Made by a program: the position numbers and the translations under genes
In this document: positions 16,545 through 24,489 of the stretch, one piece after another
How positions within the stretch are numbered: the stretch's first letter is position 1
How the letters are laid out: each line of letters begins with the position of its first letter
The notes under the pieces: generated by a model
The model's input: the letters and a program-made list of their open reading frames with translations, nothing else
Told to the model about the DNA's origin: nothing
Database searches by the model: none
Source of the DNA: a bacterium
Lineage (GTDB): Bacteria > Armatimonadota > Zipacnadia > Zipacnadales > Zipacnadaceae
Direction: 5' to 3'
NCBI GenBank assembly: GCA_030603495.1
Contig: JAUVXR010000001.1
Coordinates: 62,001 to 126,000 of the forward strand
Length of the DNA: 64,000 nucleotides

Positions 16545-18838
16545 TGGCACAGCGCGTATATCCGATCGCCAAGGTGGAGCTTCATGAGCCTGGGCGCCAA
16601 TACCGCGCGACCTACGACGGCTTCGGGCAGCACGACGTGCTCGCCGACCTGATCCACAACGGCCGCGTCACTGTCCAGTCCACCGACCTGGGCGCGCTGG
16701 GCCGTGCCGGACTCCAGGTGCCTTCGGCGATGCTAGTGGACCACCCCAAGGTCAATGCCGTCCTCGCCCGGCCCTTCTTAGACACCAGCCAGGCGATCGG
16801 TCTGGGGCACTTCACCACCGAAGGGGGGGCGTGGGTAGCCCTGCCCAACCACGGACTCGAAGGCGAGGTGCAGCTCTTCCAATATGATGGCACCGCCAAC
16901 GAAACGACGGGGGCGATAAGCAACTTCACGCTGCCAACTAACCCGGTCTTTGCCCTGTCGCTGTATCGGACCGACCCTCCCCCGGATCACGACTGGAGCC
17001 AGGCACCGCCGCATACCGAGATTCACTTCGGTGTCGCCGAGACCGATGAGTGGGCGCTGTGCCTGCCCTACGGCGCGCCGATGTTCGTGATGCGCCGCCA
17101 GGGCGGGGTCTGGTACAAGGCGGCCGACTCCGAGAAGTCCGTGAAGGTGCCGACGCTGGAAGGCTTCAGCGCCGGGCAGCGGCTACTGCTGTGGCTGGCA
17201 CTGTGGCGCGGGAAGATTGTGATCTCGACCGATGCCTTCGCCCAGGATATCTGGGTCTACGAGGTGCCCGGCTGGGAGCTACGTGTCCGCTGCGGGAAGA
17301 TCTCAGTCCTGCACAACGCCGGTCAGTTTATGTTCTCGTTCTTCCCGATAACTATGCCCGCCGCTGTGCTGGACAGTGAGCCGATCGAGACCGGCTACGC
17401 CACCCAGAACAGCACGGGCGAACTGGGGCTTAACTACCGGCAGCTCGCGGTCGTAAACGACTCCGGCATACCGCTACGCGAGGTGCAGGTGACCGATACA
17501 ACCGACACGCGCGAGGATCTCACCACCACCCAGCGGGCCTGGCAGGCGGCGATCGAGCCTTACTTGCACGCGCAGGAGGCCGTAGGGATTGATCCGGAGA
17601 CCGACCAGGCGGTTGATTTCCAGACGATGGTCTCCCCCCAGCTCTTCAGCGTGGGAATCGGGCAGTACCCGCAGGTGGACGAGCTCGGGACGCTACAGAA
17701 GGCGGATATCGCCGGTCACGTTGAGGCCACCGAGGGCGACCACTCCGACCGACTGCGCGGCGTGCGCTATCGCCTGGCGCTGGATAACCAGCTTGGCCAG
17801 TATGCCGACTTAGAAGAGTACCGCCGAGTCAACGTGCAGCTCGGCTGGAAGATGTCGGACGACTCCAATCAGCTTACCTCCACAATCTCCGGATATCTGG
17901 TCGCGCCGCCGCCGACGGTCTTTGGCGGCGGGGATACGGAGTTGAAGGCAACAGTACTGGACGGAATTGTCCGCCTGCGCGACGAGAAGTGCGACGGCCG
18001 CGCGCCGATCTTCGATAACTGGGCCGTAACAGATGCTTTTCACTGGGTGCTGGACCGCTGCGGGATACCGCGCAGCCAGCAGTCCCTGGAAGACACCGGT
18101 ATGCGGCTGAGCATGGGTGAGCCGGAAGAGCCGTTGTGGGCGGTCGAAGCAGGCCGCTCGTGGCTGGAATTACTCGAGGAAGTGGCCCGGTACGACCACG
18201 GGGCAGCGATCTTCTTCGATGCCGAGGGGAATTTCGTGAAGGCCTGCCCGCACTGCCGACAGGCCCGCACCGCCGCCAACGTCACGCAGCACGACGGGAC
18301 GGTGACCGGCGCGTGTGGCTCGACGGTATCGTGGTATCTGTACACGCGGGCAGCCGCAGCCCCTGATCCCGCCGAGCCAGGCGAGATCCTGGCCCTGCGC
18401 AAACCGCGGCTGAGCCTGTCAGCGCGTGATTATGTCAACTATGTTGCCGTCTGCGGGCTGGGCAAGGATGGCCGGCCGGTGCGCTCGGTGGTTTACGATC
18501 CGGCGTCACTGTACGACCCGAATTCAGACCAGTTCGTGGGCTGGCGCAAGATGGAAGTCCAGGCCCTGCCCAACTACACCACTCAGGCCGAGGTCAACCG
18601 CCTCGCCCAGGAGATCTTCGCCGAGCGGTCGCGCCGCCCGGAGTTCATCCATGTCCTGACGCCGCTGGAGCCACGAATGACCATCGGCCAGGTCCTGGCC
18701 GTACGCGGCGCAGAGCAAGTGGGTGCCGGTGGGCAGCTCTACCGTATCGTCGCCCTCCATCATAAGGTCCAGCGGCAGCCGGATCGCCTGGCTGTCACGA
18801 GCATCAAAGCCCGCTGGCTGGGTGAGGAGGAAACCTAA
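16544..18838 (+). CDS. Tail hub / tail-associated protein (gpD/gp27-like), with Cys motif
   Basis: 764 residues. The first 240 are beta-rich with HFGVAETDEW-type strands. The C-terminal 350 resemble hub proteins: ISGYLVAPPPTVFGGGDTELKATVLDG, WLELLEEVARYDHGAAIFF and DYVNYVAVCGLGKDGRPVRS, then MTIGQVLAVRG. These match late-control-D/Tal-type domains that build the trimeric hub at the tail tip. A zinc-ribbon-like C568-x2-C571-x19-C591 lies inside the hub domain; the fourth ligand is not obvious. Start overlaps the previous stop. Confidence 0.65.
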   Translation: MAQRVYPIAKVELHEPGRQYRATYDGFGQHDVLADLIHNGRVTVQSTDLGALGRAGLQVPSAMLVDHPKVNAVLARPFLDTSQAIGLGHFTTEGGAWVALPNHGLEGEVQLFQYDGTANETTGAISNFTLPTNPVFALSLYRTDPPPDHDWSQAPPHTEIHFGVAETDEWALCLPYGAPMFVMRRQGGVWYKAADSEKSVKVPTLEGFSAGQRLLLWLALWRGKIVISTDAFAQDIWVYEVPGWELRVRCGKISVLHNAGQFMFSFFPITMPAAVLDSEPIETGYATQNSTGELGLNYRQLAVVNDSGIPLREVQVTDTTDTREDLTTTQRAWQAAIEPYLHAQEAVGIDPETDQAVDFQTMVSPQLFSVGIGQYPQVDELGTLQKADIAGHVEATEGDHSDRLRGVRYRLALDNQLGQYADLEEYRRVNVQLGWKMSDDSNQLTSTISGYLVAPPPTVFGGGDTELKATVLDGIVRLRDEKCDGRAPIFDNWAVTDAFHWVLDRCGIPRSQQSLEDTGMRLSMGEPEEPLWAVEAGRSWLELLEEVARYDHGAAIFFDAEGNFVKACPHCRQARTAANVTQHDGTVTGACGSTVSWYLYTRAAAAPDPAEPGEILALRKPRLSLSARDYVNYVAVCGLGKDGRPVRSVVYDPASLYDPNSDQFVGWRKMEVQALPNYTTQAEVNRLAQEIFAERSRRPEFIHVLTPLEPRMTIGQVLAVRGAEQVGAGGQLYRIVALHHKVQRQPDRLAVTSIKARWLGEEET

Positions 18839-18841
18839 ACA

Positions 18842-19063
18842 ATGTCTGATGTCGCAGCAATTCGTGAACAGATTGATCGGCGCATCCGGCCCGGCCAGGT
18901 GGCCACGGCTACCGTGCCCACCCGGACACCCGGTTCGCATCTGATCGGCTCAACCCGTACCACCGCCGCTAACCGGTACGACTGGGGCGAGACGGAGAAC
19001 TACCGCTACGCGCTGTACGGACGCAGTAGGTATGGAGCGGGGAGATACCTCGAAGTGGCCTAG
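18842..19063 (+). CDS. Small tail-region protein, unknown
   Basis: 73 residues, ATG 4 bases after the hub stop, with GAGGAGG upstream. It is basic and Tyr/Gly/Arg-rich near the end (YRYALYGRSRYGAGRYLEVA). No family was recognised. Tight coupling to the hub gene suggests a structural accessory. Confidence 0.55.
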   Translation: MSDVAAIREQIDRRIRPGQVATATVPTRTPGSHLIGSTRTTAANRYDWGETENYRYALYGRSRYGAGRYLEVA

Positions 19064-19138
19064 AAGAAATCGGATGCAGGATACGGGAGACAGGATAACG
19101 GCAAGCGGCGGGAATGTGGCAATGACTTGTTCAATGTA

Positions 19139-19168
19139 GGGGCGGAAGTTCGTCAGAACTTCCGCCCG
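19139..19168. repeat. Family E dyad repeat
   Basis: Perfect 12-base stem GGGCGGAAGTTC / GAACTTCCGCCC with loop GTCA. It lies in a 293-base gap with no gene. Confidence 0.8.
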
Positions 19169-19215
19169 CCGTTGCTGCACGTCGCTGCATGCAAACGAAT
19201 CCTACCCGCTACAAC

Positions 19216-19255
19216 GGGCGGATGTTTCGCAAGCAACGCTCAACATTCGCCCCTA
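19216..19255. repeat. Family E dyad repeat, imperfect
   Basis: GGGCGGATGTTTCGC / AACATTCGCCCCTA in the same gap. Together with the neighbouring copies this gap holds three repeats (19139, 19216, 19310) and a Shine-Dalgarno. Confidence 0.65.
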
Positions 19256-19309
19256 CACACGGCTGCGGCAAACGGCAATCGGGGCATACGCCTCCGCTAA
19301 CGCTACGCC

Positions 19310-19332
19310 GTACAGGAGGGTGCTCCTCCCAC
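19310..19332. repeat. Family F dyad repeat
   Basis: GTACAGGAGGGTGCTCCTCCCAC, a GGAGGGTGCTCCTCC inverted repeat like the copies at 4486 and 33432. Confidence 0.55.
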
Positions 19333-19356
19333 AGCCAGATTGACGGAGGTTAGTAT

Positions 19357-20061
19357 ATGCCCACACAGACTGAACATTACGGGCTGGCGGCGGATGTCGT
19401 CACCGACGACTTCGTCCAGCCCGATCACCAAAACCGGGTTGCCGAGACGCTAGACCGGATTGTCGGCAACGTCGTCAAGCAACTGCTTTCCGCCGGCGTC
19501 TATAGCGGCTGGCTGATCCAGGAAGACAAGAGCGTCGCCGCCGGCGCAGGCCTGGTACAGGGCTGCTGGTGCGGCACGGCCACCAGCCAGGAGATCACCG
19601 GCCTGCAAAACGACGCGGTCAATTATGTCTTCGCCGTGGCCAACAGCCAATCGGCCCCGGACGGGGCAGTTGACTTCAGCGCGCAACTGACTGCCGAAGC
19701 TCCCAGCGGGAGTGTCTATCTGGGCAGCCTCGAACTCGATGCCGAGGGCGATGTGCTGGTGGTTGACAATGCCACTGACGCCGACCGGGGCTGCTTTGCG
19801 CTGAAGACGGACACGGTGAGCGGCAGTGGCGAGGTTGAAGCGGTGCCCGGCGGCGCGCAGGTCAGCTTCGTAGTGGACCACACCGAGGTCGCGAGCTTCC
19901 TGGTGCCGGGAGCGATTGAGTTCGAGGTCGAAGGTGACGACTTTGAGGTCGAGCTACGCAAGACCTACCAGAAAGCGCAGTTCGAGGTCATGGCCACCAA
20001 CCAGAGCAGCTACCCCCGCGACCTGAGCTATTCCTGGCAGCGCTGGGGCATCATCGAGTGA
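19357..20061 (+). CDS. Putative tail fibre or baseplate-periphery protein
   Basis: 234 residues with GGAGG about 10 bases before ATG. The N-terminal helix (NRVAETLDRIVGNVVKQLLSAG) is followed by a beta-rich region of alternating strands (SAQLTAEAPSGSVYLGSLELDAEGDVLV), as in fibre or needle subunits. No enzymatic motif was seen. It ends at GTGA overlapping the next glycosyltransferase, so the pair are coupled and this could be the substrate of that enzyme (inference). Confidence 0.45.
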   Translation: MPTQTEHYGLAADVVTDDFVQPDHQNRVAETLDRIVGNVVKQLLSAGVYSGWLIQEDKSVAAGAGLVQGCWCGTATSQEITGLQNDAVNYVFAVANSQSAPDGAVDFSAQLTAEAPSGSVYLGSLELDAEGDVLVVDNATDADRGCFALKTDTVSGSGEVEAVPGGAQVSFVVDHTEVASFLVPGAIEFEVEGDDFEVELRKTYQKAQFEVMATNQSSYPRDLSYSWQRWGIIE

Positions 20062-21113
20062 ACGCGGCGCAGCGGAACGTGGCTGTGCGCCATCGCTTCG
20101 CGCTACACGGCCAGCTGCCCCAGACTCAGCAGATAACAGCAATCCTGCCGCCGCCTCCCGAACCGCTGTGTCGCCCGGAGGAGCTGGCCGCTGCGCATAA
20201 GCTGGTGGTGCGGCGCGACGCCGGACTGGGCGACTGCCTGATGATCCTGCCGACGCTGGGCGCAATCCGCCAGCACTTTCCCCACCTGAAGATCATTTTC
20301 CAAGCACCGGCGGCGTATACCAAGCTGCTCGCCGGGTTTGGGGAGGTAGATAAGGCGGTAGCACTCGACGAACTGACCGAGCTCGGGGCCGGGTCCGATG
20401 TCGTCCACGCTGACCTGAGCAATTATATGGAGCGGCATCCGCAGGCATGGCTGGTGCCCCGTATTGACCTGGCCGGTACGGCCTTCGGGATAGCGCCGGT
20501 GCCCCACACCGCCTCCTACCAGCCGCCGCCAGAAATTCAGCGCGAAGCACAGGCGTGGTTGAAGGAACATGAGTGCAGGAAGCGGGCTCGGGTCGGTATT
20601 GCCCTGCGGGGCATCTACGGCCACCGCAGTTGGCTGGTACCGTATGTCTTCGAGCTAGCCCGACGGCTGGCCGCACAGAACTGGGAGGTGCTCATATTCG
20701 ACGCCGACCCCCACGCCCAGCAGTGTCCAGGGACCGATGATTTCGATGGCCCTGGAGCAGTAGCCTGCGCATACGGGCTGGAGCTACCCGTGGTCGCAGC
20801 ACTGCTGGCAAGCTGTGACGCGGCGATAGTACCCGACACCGGCCTGCTGCACCTGGCGGCGTGCACTGGGACACCCTTTGTGGCGATCTTCGGCGCTGTG
20901 CCGCCGGAGCTGCGGCTCAACTACTACCAGAACTACCGCTGCCTGACCGTGCAGGGCCGCGTGCCCTGCGTGCCCTGCTGCGAGGGACCCCAGCACATCC
21001 GTTGCCGCTACGAGTGCCTCTGGGCGATTACGCCGGAGGAAGTAGAGTTGGCGTTACACGAGTTGTTGACGAAGACGAGCGCAGAGCATCGGCAGATCCA
21101 AATCACAGGATGA
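20058..21113 (+). CDS. Glycosyltransferase family 9, second copy in the phage cluster
   Basis: 351 residues with the GT9 motifs RRDAGLGDCLMILPTLGAI (residues 51-69) and PDTGLLHLAACTGTPFVAIF (from about residue 259). Like the enzyme at 3353, its C-terminus has clustered cysteines (CVPCCEG...CRYEC). The two share general architecture but are clearly diverged. The GTG start overlaps the fibre-like gene stop. Heptosyltransferase-type chemistry is likely; acceptor unknown. Confidence 0.85.
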   Translation: MNAAQRNVAVRHRFALHGQLPQTQQITAILPPPPEPLCRPEELAAAHKLVVRRDAGLGDCLMILPTLGAIRQHFPHLKIIFQAPAAYTKLLAGFGEVDKAVALDELTELGAGSDVVHADLSNYMERHPQAWLVPRIDLAGTAFGIAPVPHTASYQPPPEIQREAQAWLKEHECRKRARVGIALRGIYGHRSWLVPYVFELARRLAAQNWEVLIFDADPHAQQCPGTDDFDGPGAVACAYGLELPVVAALLASCDAAIVPDTGLLHLAACTGTPFVAIFGAVPPELRLNYYQNYRCLTVQGRVPCVPCCEGPQHIRCRYECLWAITPEEVELALHELLTKTSAEHRQIQITG

Positions 21114-21120
21114 ACTGACT

Positions 21121-21453
21121 ATGACGGGCGCTTATCATTGGCTGGCAGTGTTGCTGGGGAACTCGCCGACAGGAGAATATGTGCTATGCGGGCTGGCCGG
21201 GCTACTGGGGGCGCTGGTCAACGCCACCCTCGAAGGCCGGCCCCTGGTCCTGCCCCGCATGAAGGGTAACGAGCTGCACCTGGGCTTCATCGGCAACCTG
21301 ATTATCTGCGTGACGGTCGCGTTCATAGTGGATGGCAGCTTCCAGATGGCCTTCTTCGCCGCGCTCACCGGCACATACATCCTGCGCCACCTTAAAGCCA
21401 AGCTCGAACGGGCCTTCGCGGAGGAGATTGATAGTCTTAACTCGGAGGAATAA
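21121..21453 (+). CDS. Small membrane protein (DUF4257-like), possible holin-region protein
   Basis: 110 residues with about three membrane segments (GEYVLCGLAGLLGALV, LGFIGNLIICVTVAFIV, MAFFAALTGTYILR) and an acidic tail. The pattern, including the RPLVLPRMKG loop between the first two segments, resembles the DUF4257 family. It sits at the start of a lysis module of small membrane genes. Function unknown. Confidence 0.55.
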   Translation: MTGAYHWLAVLLGNSPTGEYVLCGLAGLLGALVNATLEGRPLVLPRMKGNELHLGFIGNLIICVTVAFIVDGSFQMAFFAALTGTYILRHLKAKLERAFAEEIDSLNSEE

Positions 21454-21456
21454 TAG

Positions 21457-21822
21457 ATGATACCTGCCACAATTGTAGTCGGCGTGGTAGACGCCGGCTT
21501 TATTGTCTGCTTGCTCGCAATATGGTGCGACCTGTGCCGGCGCGGCGTCAACCGCTCCGCGCAGATCACTCTGGCGCTACTGGGAACGGCTCGCCTGGGA
21601 GAACTGGTCGAGCGCTGGCCTGACGGCCTGGTGCCGGCCAGCCCCGCCAACTGGCTGCTGTGGACCGCCTTCAGCTTTGTGTTCCTCTACACCATCTACC
21701 AGCTAGGCCGGTTCATCGAAGCGGCCCGGTATTGCACCGCCGCATACCGGCCACAACGGCAGGCGCTGAAGGTGCTGCAGTTCGCGAGCCGCCCGGGCCG
21801 GCCGCGGCCGCGGGAATTGTGA
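21457..21822 (+). CDS. Small membrane protein, unknown (lysis module)
   Basis: 121 residues with two or three hydrophobic segments (TIVVGVVDAGFIVCLLAIW near the start, WLLWTAFSFVFLYTIYQL near residue 70) and a basic tail. A GGAGGAATAAT Shine-Dalgarno lies before the ATG. Not recognised. It could be an accessory holin. Confidence 0.5.
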   Translation: MIPATIVVGVVDAGFIVCLLAIWCDLCRRGVNRSAQITLALLGTARLGELVERWPDGLVPASPANWLLWTAFSFVFLYTIYQLGRFIEAARYCTAAYRPQRQALKVLQFASRPGRPRPREL

Positions 21823-21832
21823 AGAACGACCC

Positions 21833-21897
21833 TTGCGGGGAACCCGCTTTTTGAAAAAAAAGCCGGTTCCCCACAGCCCCTCCGGCAAAAACTTTCA
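21833..21897 (+). repeat. Family B dyad repeat
   Basis: TTGCGGGGAACCCGCTTTTTG..AAAAAGCCGGTTCCCC then CCCCTCCGGCAAAAACTTTC. It closely matches the 'ccgctttttgaaaaaagccgg' subtype at 31012 and 33190. Confidence 0.95.
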
Positions 21898-22026
21898 AAG
21901 TGGTCGTGGCAGACAGCGTATGGGAGAATGAGCCGCGCCACTACCCCAGAAGGGCTCGACCAACCAGAGATTCATACGGCCAAAACACCATGAGCGACAA
22001 CGACCTAAACTAAGGAGGTTATCGCT

Positions 22027-22323
22027 ATGCTCGAGGCATTGTCATCTTCGCTCAGAAATGTGCTGTTGCCAGCCATCAGCACCATCGTCGTCGGCTTCAT
22101 TTGTCAGTTAGTACGCCAGTACATCCAGCGTATCAAAGACGAACAGCTCCGTGAGTTCCTGGAGCGGCTGGTCAACGCCGCCGAGCAGATCTATGGCCCG
22201 GGCGAAGGCGCCGCCAAATACGAGTATGTCGTACGCCAGGCGCAGCAACGCGGCTACCGGATAAGCCGGGCTGATGTCGAGGCCGCAGTCTACAACATTA
22301 ACTCAGCAAAAGGATGTGAGTAA
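22027..22323 (+). CDS. Phage holin, LLH family
   Basis: 98 residues: one N-terminal membrane segment (LLPAISTIVVGFICQLV), then a charged helical domain with LVNAAEQIYGPGEGAAKYEYV and a C-terminal helix ending DVEAAVYNINSA. This is the LLH-type holin (Phage_holin_6_1) pattern. It would perforate the inner membrane to release or activate the endolysin two genes downstream. AAGGAGG precedes the ATG. Confidence 0.85.
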   Translation: MLEALSSSLRNVLLPAISTIVVGFICQLVRQYIQRIKDEQLREFLERLVNAAEQIYGPGEGAAKYEYVVRQAQQRGYRISRADVEAAVYNINSAKGCE

Positions 22324-22326
22324 ACG

Positions 22327-22686
22327 ATGACCAAGTACCTGGCTACAGTGACGCTTATCCTGGCGCTGTGCGCCGCGGGCTGGGCGGATAACTTTCTCGA
22401 AGAGGCCGGCGAGGCGATCACTGAGACCGTGGAACTGTCCCTGCTCAGCGGAACGATCGGCTGGGGCGCTGGCGCGTACTGGCCGCTCTATGAAGTTGAG
22501 CAGATCGAGACGACCCTCGGCCCGTTCATTGCCTTCGGCGATCAGCTCATCGCTGCCGGTCTGGGCGCGAAGTTCGCTGTTGAAATCCCTATGTTGGACA
22601 ACTATGTTGACTTTGTGGCTGCCGGCGGTGCGTACAAGCACGATGACCTGACCTTTGAGGTCTGGGTCGGCAAGACTATCAAGTGA
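22327..22686 (+). CDS. Small exported protein in the lysis module
   Basis: 119 residues with a signal peptide (MTKYLATVTLILALCAAGWA, cleavage near residue 20) and a mature part of amphipathic strands (VEIPMLDNYVDFVAAG, DLTFEVWVGKTIK). It starts 4 bases after the holin stop. A small outer-membrane or periplasmic role in lysis, functionally like a spanin, is possible, but no spanin motif (lipobox or coiled coil) is seen. Confidence 0.5.
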   Translation: MTKYLATVTLILALCAAGWADNFLEEAGEAITETVELSLLSGTIGWGAGAYWPLYEVEQIETTLGPFIAFGDQLIAAGLGAKFAVEIPMLDNYVDFVAAGGAYKHDDLTFEVWVGKTIK

Positions 22687-22768
22687 GCCAACACAACGGC
22701 CAACGATGGTAGGCAGGAGGGATGACTTCCTGCCACCGGCTCGGAACCGAAGGCGCGAGGTACTGCAC

Positions 22769-23479
22769 ATGCCAACTGAACAACAACTATCCCTCCCGGA
22801 GTGCCAGCAACATATCCGGGAAGTGCCGGTCAGCCGGGCCATTCGCTCGGTGATCGTCCACCATACCTGGCGGCCTACCGCCTCCAACTACCGCGGTCTG
22901 AGCACTGTGCGCGCCGTGCGCCAGTATCACATGAAGCAGCGCGGCTGGTCGGACAATGGCTATCACATTATGATCGGCCCCAGCGGTGACATCTTCCTGT
23001 GCCGGCCCATAAGCCGCGCCGGCGCGCACTGTCGCGGCCAGAACCAGGACTCCATCGGCCTATCCTACATCGCAAACTTCGACAGCGAAGACCCCGCGGA
23101 CTATCCAGGAACCGAGATTGGTCAGCAGGTCGTCGCCGCCCTGCTCCAGCGCTTCTCACTCACCCCCGACGATATCCATTTTCACCGTGAATACGCCAAC
23201 AAGACCTGCCCGGGCCGGAATCTGCACCTGGACGAATACCGCCATCAGGTCGAACTGCGTACGTCCGAACAAGCCGGCGACATCAAGGTCGTCCTGCTCC
23301 CGGGCAGCCAGGTCATCGCCTGCCGCCCGCGACTGGAAGACGGCACCACCCGCGTGGACCTGCGCCCGCTGGCCACCGCCCTGGACTGCGAAGTCTACGA
23401 CCACCTCGCCGACCAGGGGAAAGTCTACCTGCGGAAGAAGGCAAAGACGCTCCGCGATTTGCAGCATCTCTCCGAGTAG
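22769..23479 (+). CDS. Endolysin: N-acetylmuramoyl-L-alanine amidase with C-terminal stalk domain
   Basis: 236 residues. The Amidase_2/PGRP domain (20-155) has zinc ligands in VIVHHTW (H31/H32), H139 in IHFHREY and C147 in TCPGRN, and Tyr65 in NGYHIMIG. It cuts the amide bond between MurNAc and the stem peptide. Residues 172-223 form a copper-amine-oxidase N-terminal-like stalk domain (VVLLPGSQVIACRP...LATALDCEVY), as in host exported proteins in this window. ATG 22769 is preferred over the longer frame from 22655, which runs through the upstream gene's end. It is the last phage gene. Confidence 0.85.
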   Translation: MPTEQQLSLPECQQHIREVPVSRAIRSVIVHHTWRPTASNYRGLSTVRAVRQYHMKQRGWSDNGYHIMIGPSGDIFLCRPISRAGAHCRGQNQDSIGLSYIANFDSEDPADYPGTEIGQQVVAALLQRFSLTPDDIHFHREYANKTCPGRNLHLDEYRHQVELRTSEQAGDIKVVLLPGSQVIACRPRLEDGTTRVDLRPLATALDCEVYDHLADQGKVYLRKKAKTLRDLQHLSE

Positions 23480-23506
23480 GTTGCCGTAATTACAGTAAAC
23501 TTCCCC

Positions 23507-23535
23507 TTGCTGCCCTGCGCCAAACCTGCTATAAT
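23507..23535 (+). promoter_or_regulatory. Sigma-70 promoter of the universal stress protein gene
   Basis: TTGCTG, 17-base spacer, TATAAT, with TGC directly before the -10 (extended -10). A hairpin (TCGCCTC / GAGGCGA, 23536-23556) covers the expected start of transcription and may be an operator or a 5' stabiliser. Confidence 0.8.
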
Positions 23536-23567
23536 TCGCCTCGCTTTGGGAGGCGAGTTGAGCAGGT

Positions 23568-24404
23568 ATGATTAAGAATATCCTCGTTGGCTACGACAAT
23601 TCCCGCTCCGCGCAAGTAGCGCTGGCCCAGGCTATTGACCTGGCCGAGGCCTGCGCCGGGCGCGTACACCTGCTGGTGGTAGACACTGAAGAAGGTCTGG
23701 CACCCGAGCCGGAACTACCGGCTGAACCCACCCTCGTGGAGATGGCGGAACCGGTCGAGGATGCTGAGGAGTTCGAGACTGAGAGTCGCGTGGTGCCGCA
23801 GTTCGTAGAGGAGGCACGGCTGAAGCTGCACCAGGCACATGTGGCCGGGAGTATCCGCATAACCAGTGGCATCCGGCCAGCAATTCGCCTGCGCGAGGAA
23901 TCGAGCCTGGCTGACCTGGTGGTGGTGGGGCGGGGTGGTAGACGCGGAGGCGGAGGCGGGCTGGCCGGCCGAACTACCCGGCGGCGGCTGCAGGCCCGAC
24001 TGCGGTGTCCCACACTGATCTGCGCCAGCGAATACATCGAGCCGAAGTCAATCCTGCTGCTGTATGAGTTCTCCCCGGCCGGGGGGCGGGCCGTCTCGGT
24101 CGCCGGCGAGCTATCCGCGACCTTGAACATTGACCTTGACGTAGTAGTTACCGCGAACAAGCGCTACTCTGCCGAGAGACTGGGCAAGCGGGTAGCATCG
24201 GCGCTGCTGGCCCACCATGCCGAAGGCGAGATTATCTCGTCTGTCAGTAACCCGGCAGAAGCACTGCTCACCGCAGGCCTAGACCGCGACCCCTCTATCG
24301 TCGTTATCCCTCAGCCACCACGTCCCATGTGGTCGTGGCAGCTTCCCCCGCTGTACACCGCCGCGCTTCAGTTGCCGCACACGATGATACTGATCGTCCC
24401 CTGA
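23568..24404 (+). CDS. Tandem universal stress (UspA) domain protein
   Basis: 278 residues, two Usp domains. The first starts MIKNILVGYDNSRSAQVAL and ends with the ATP-binding loop VVGRGGRRGGGG, though an acidic insertion (residues 43-75) extends its middle. The second (about 150-278) is more diverged and lacks a clear G-rich loop (VIPQPPRPMWSW). Such proteins bind ATP and help survival under stress. This is the first chromosomal gene after the phage cluster and has its own strong promoter. Confidence 0.8.
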   Translation: MIKNILVGYDNSRSAQVALAQAIDLAEACAGRVHLLVVDTEEGLAPEPELPAEPTLVEMAEPVEDAEEFETESRVVPQFVEEARLKLHQAHVAGSIRITSGIRPAIRLREESSLADLVVVGRGGRRGGGGGLAGRTTRRRLQARLRCPTLICASEYIEPKSILLLYEFSPAGGRAVSVAGELSATLNIDLDVVVTANKRYSAERLGKRVASALLAHHAEGEIISSVSNPAEALLTAGLDRDPSIVVIPQPPRPMWSWQLPPLYTAALQLPHTMILIVP

Positions 24405-24424
24405 ATGAGCCCATATTCCTCCCG

Positions 24425-24453
24425 TTGACACCCTCCCTTCCCGAGCGTATACT
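24425..24453 (+). promoter_or_regulatory. Sigma-70 promoter of the M48 protease gene
   Basis: TTGACA (24425-24430), a 17-base spacer and TATACT (24448-24453), 37 bases before the ATG. Confidence 0.8.
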
Positions 24454-24489
24454 TCCCTGTGAGTGATTCCGCTCATAGGAGGTGGCAGA

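Noticed and set aside
19064-19356. Small CRISPR-like array between tail genes
   Set aside because: The repeats are three different dyad types with no constant repeat length or spacers; no cas genes are in the window.
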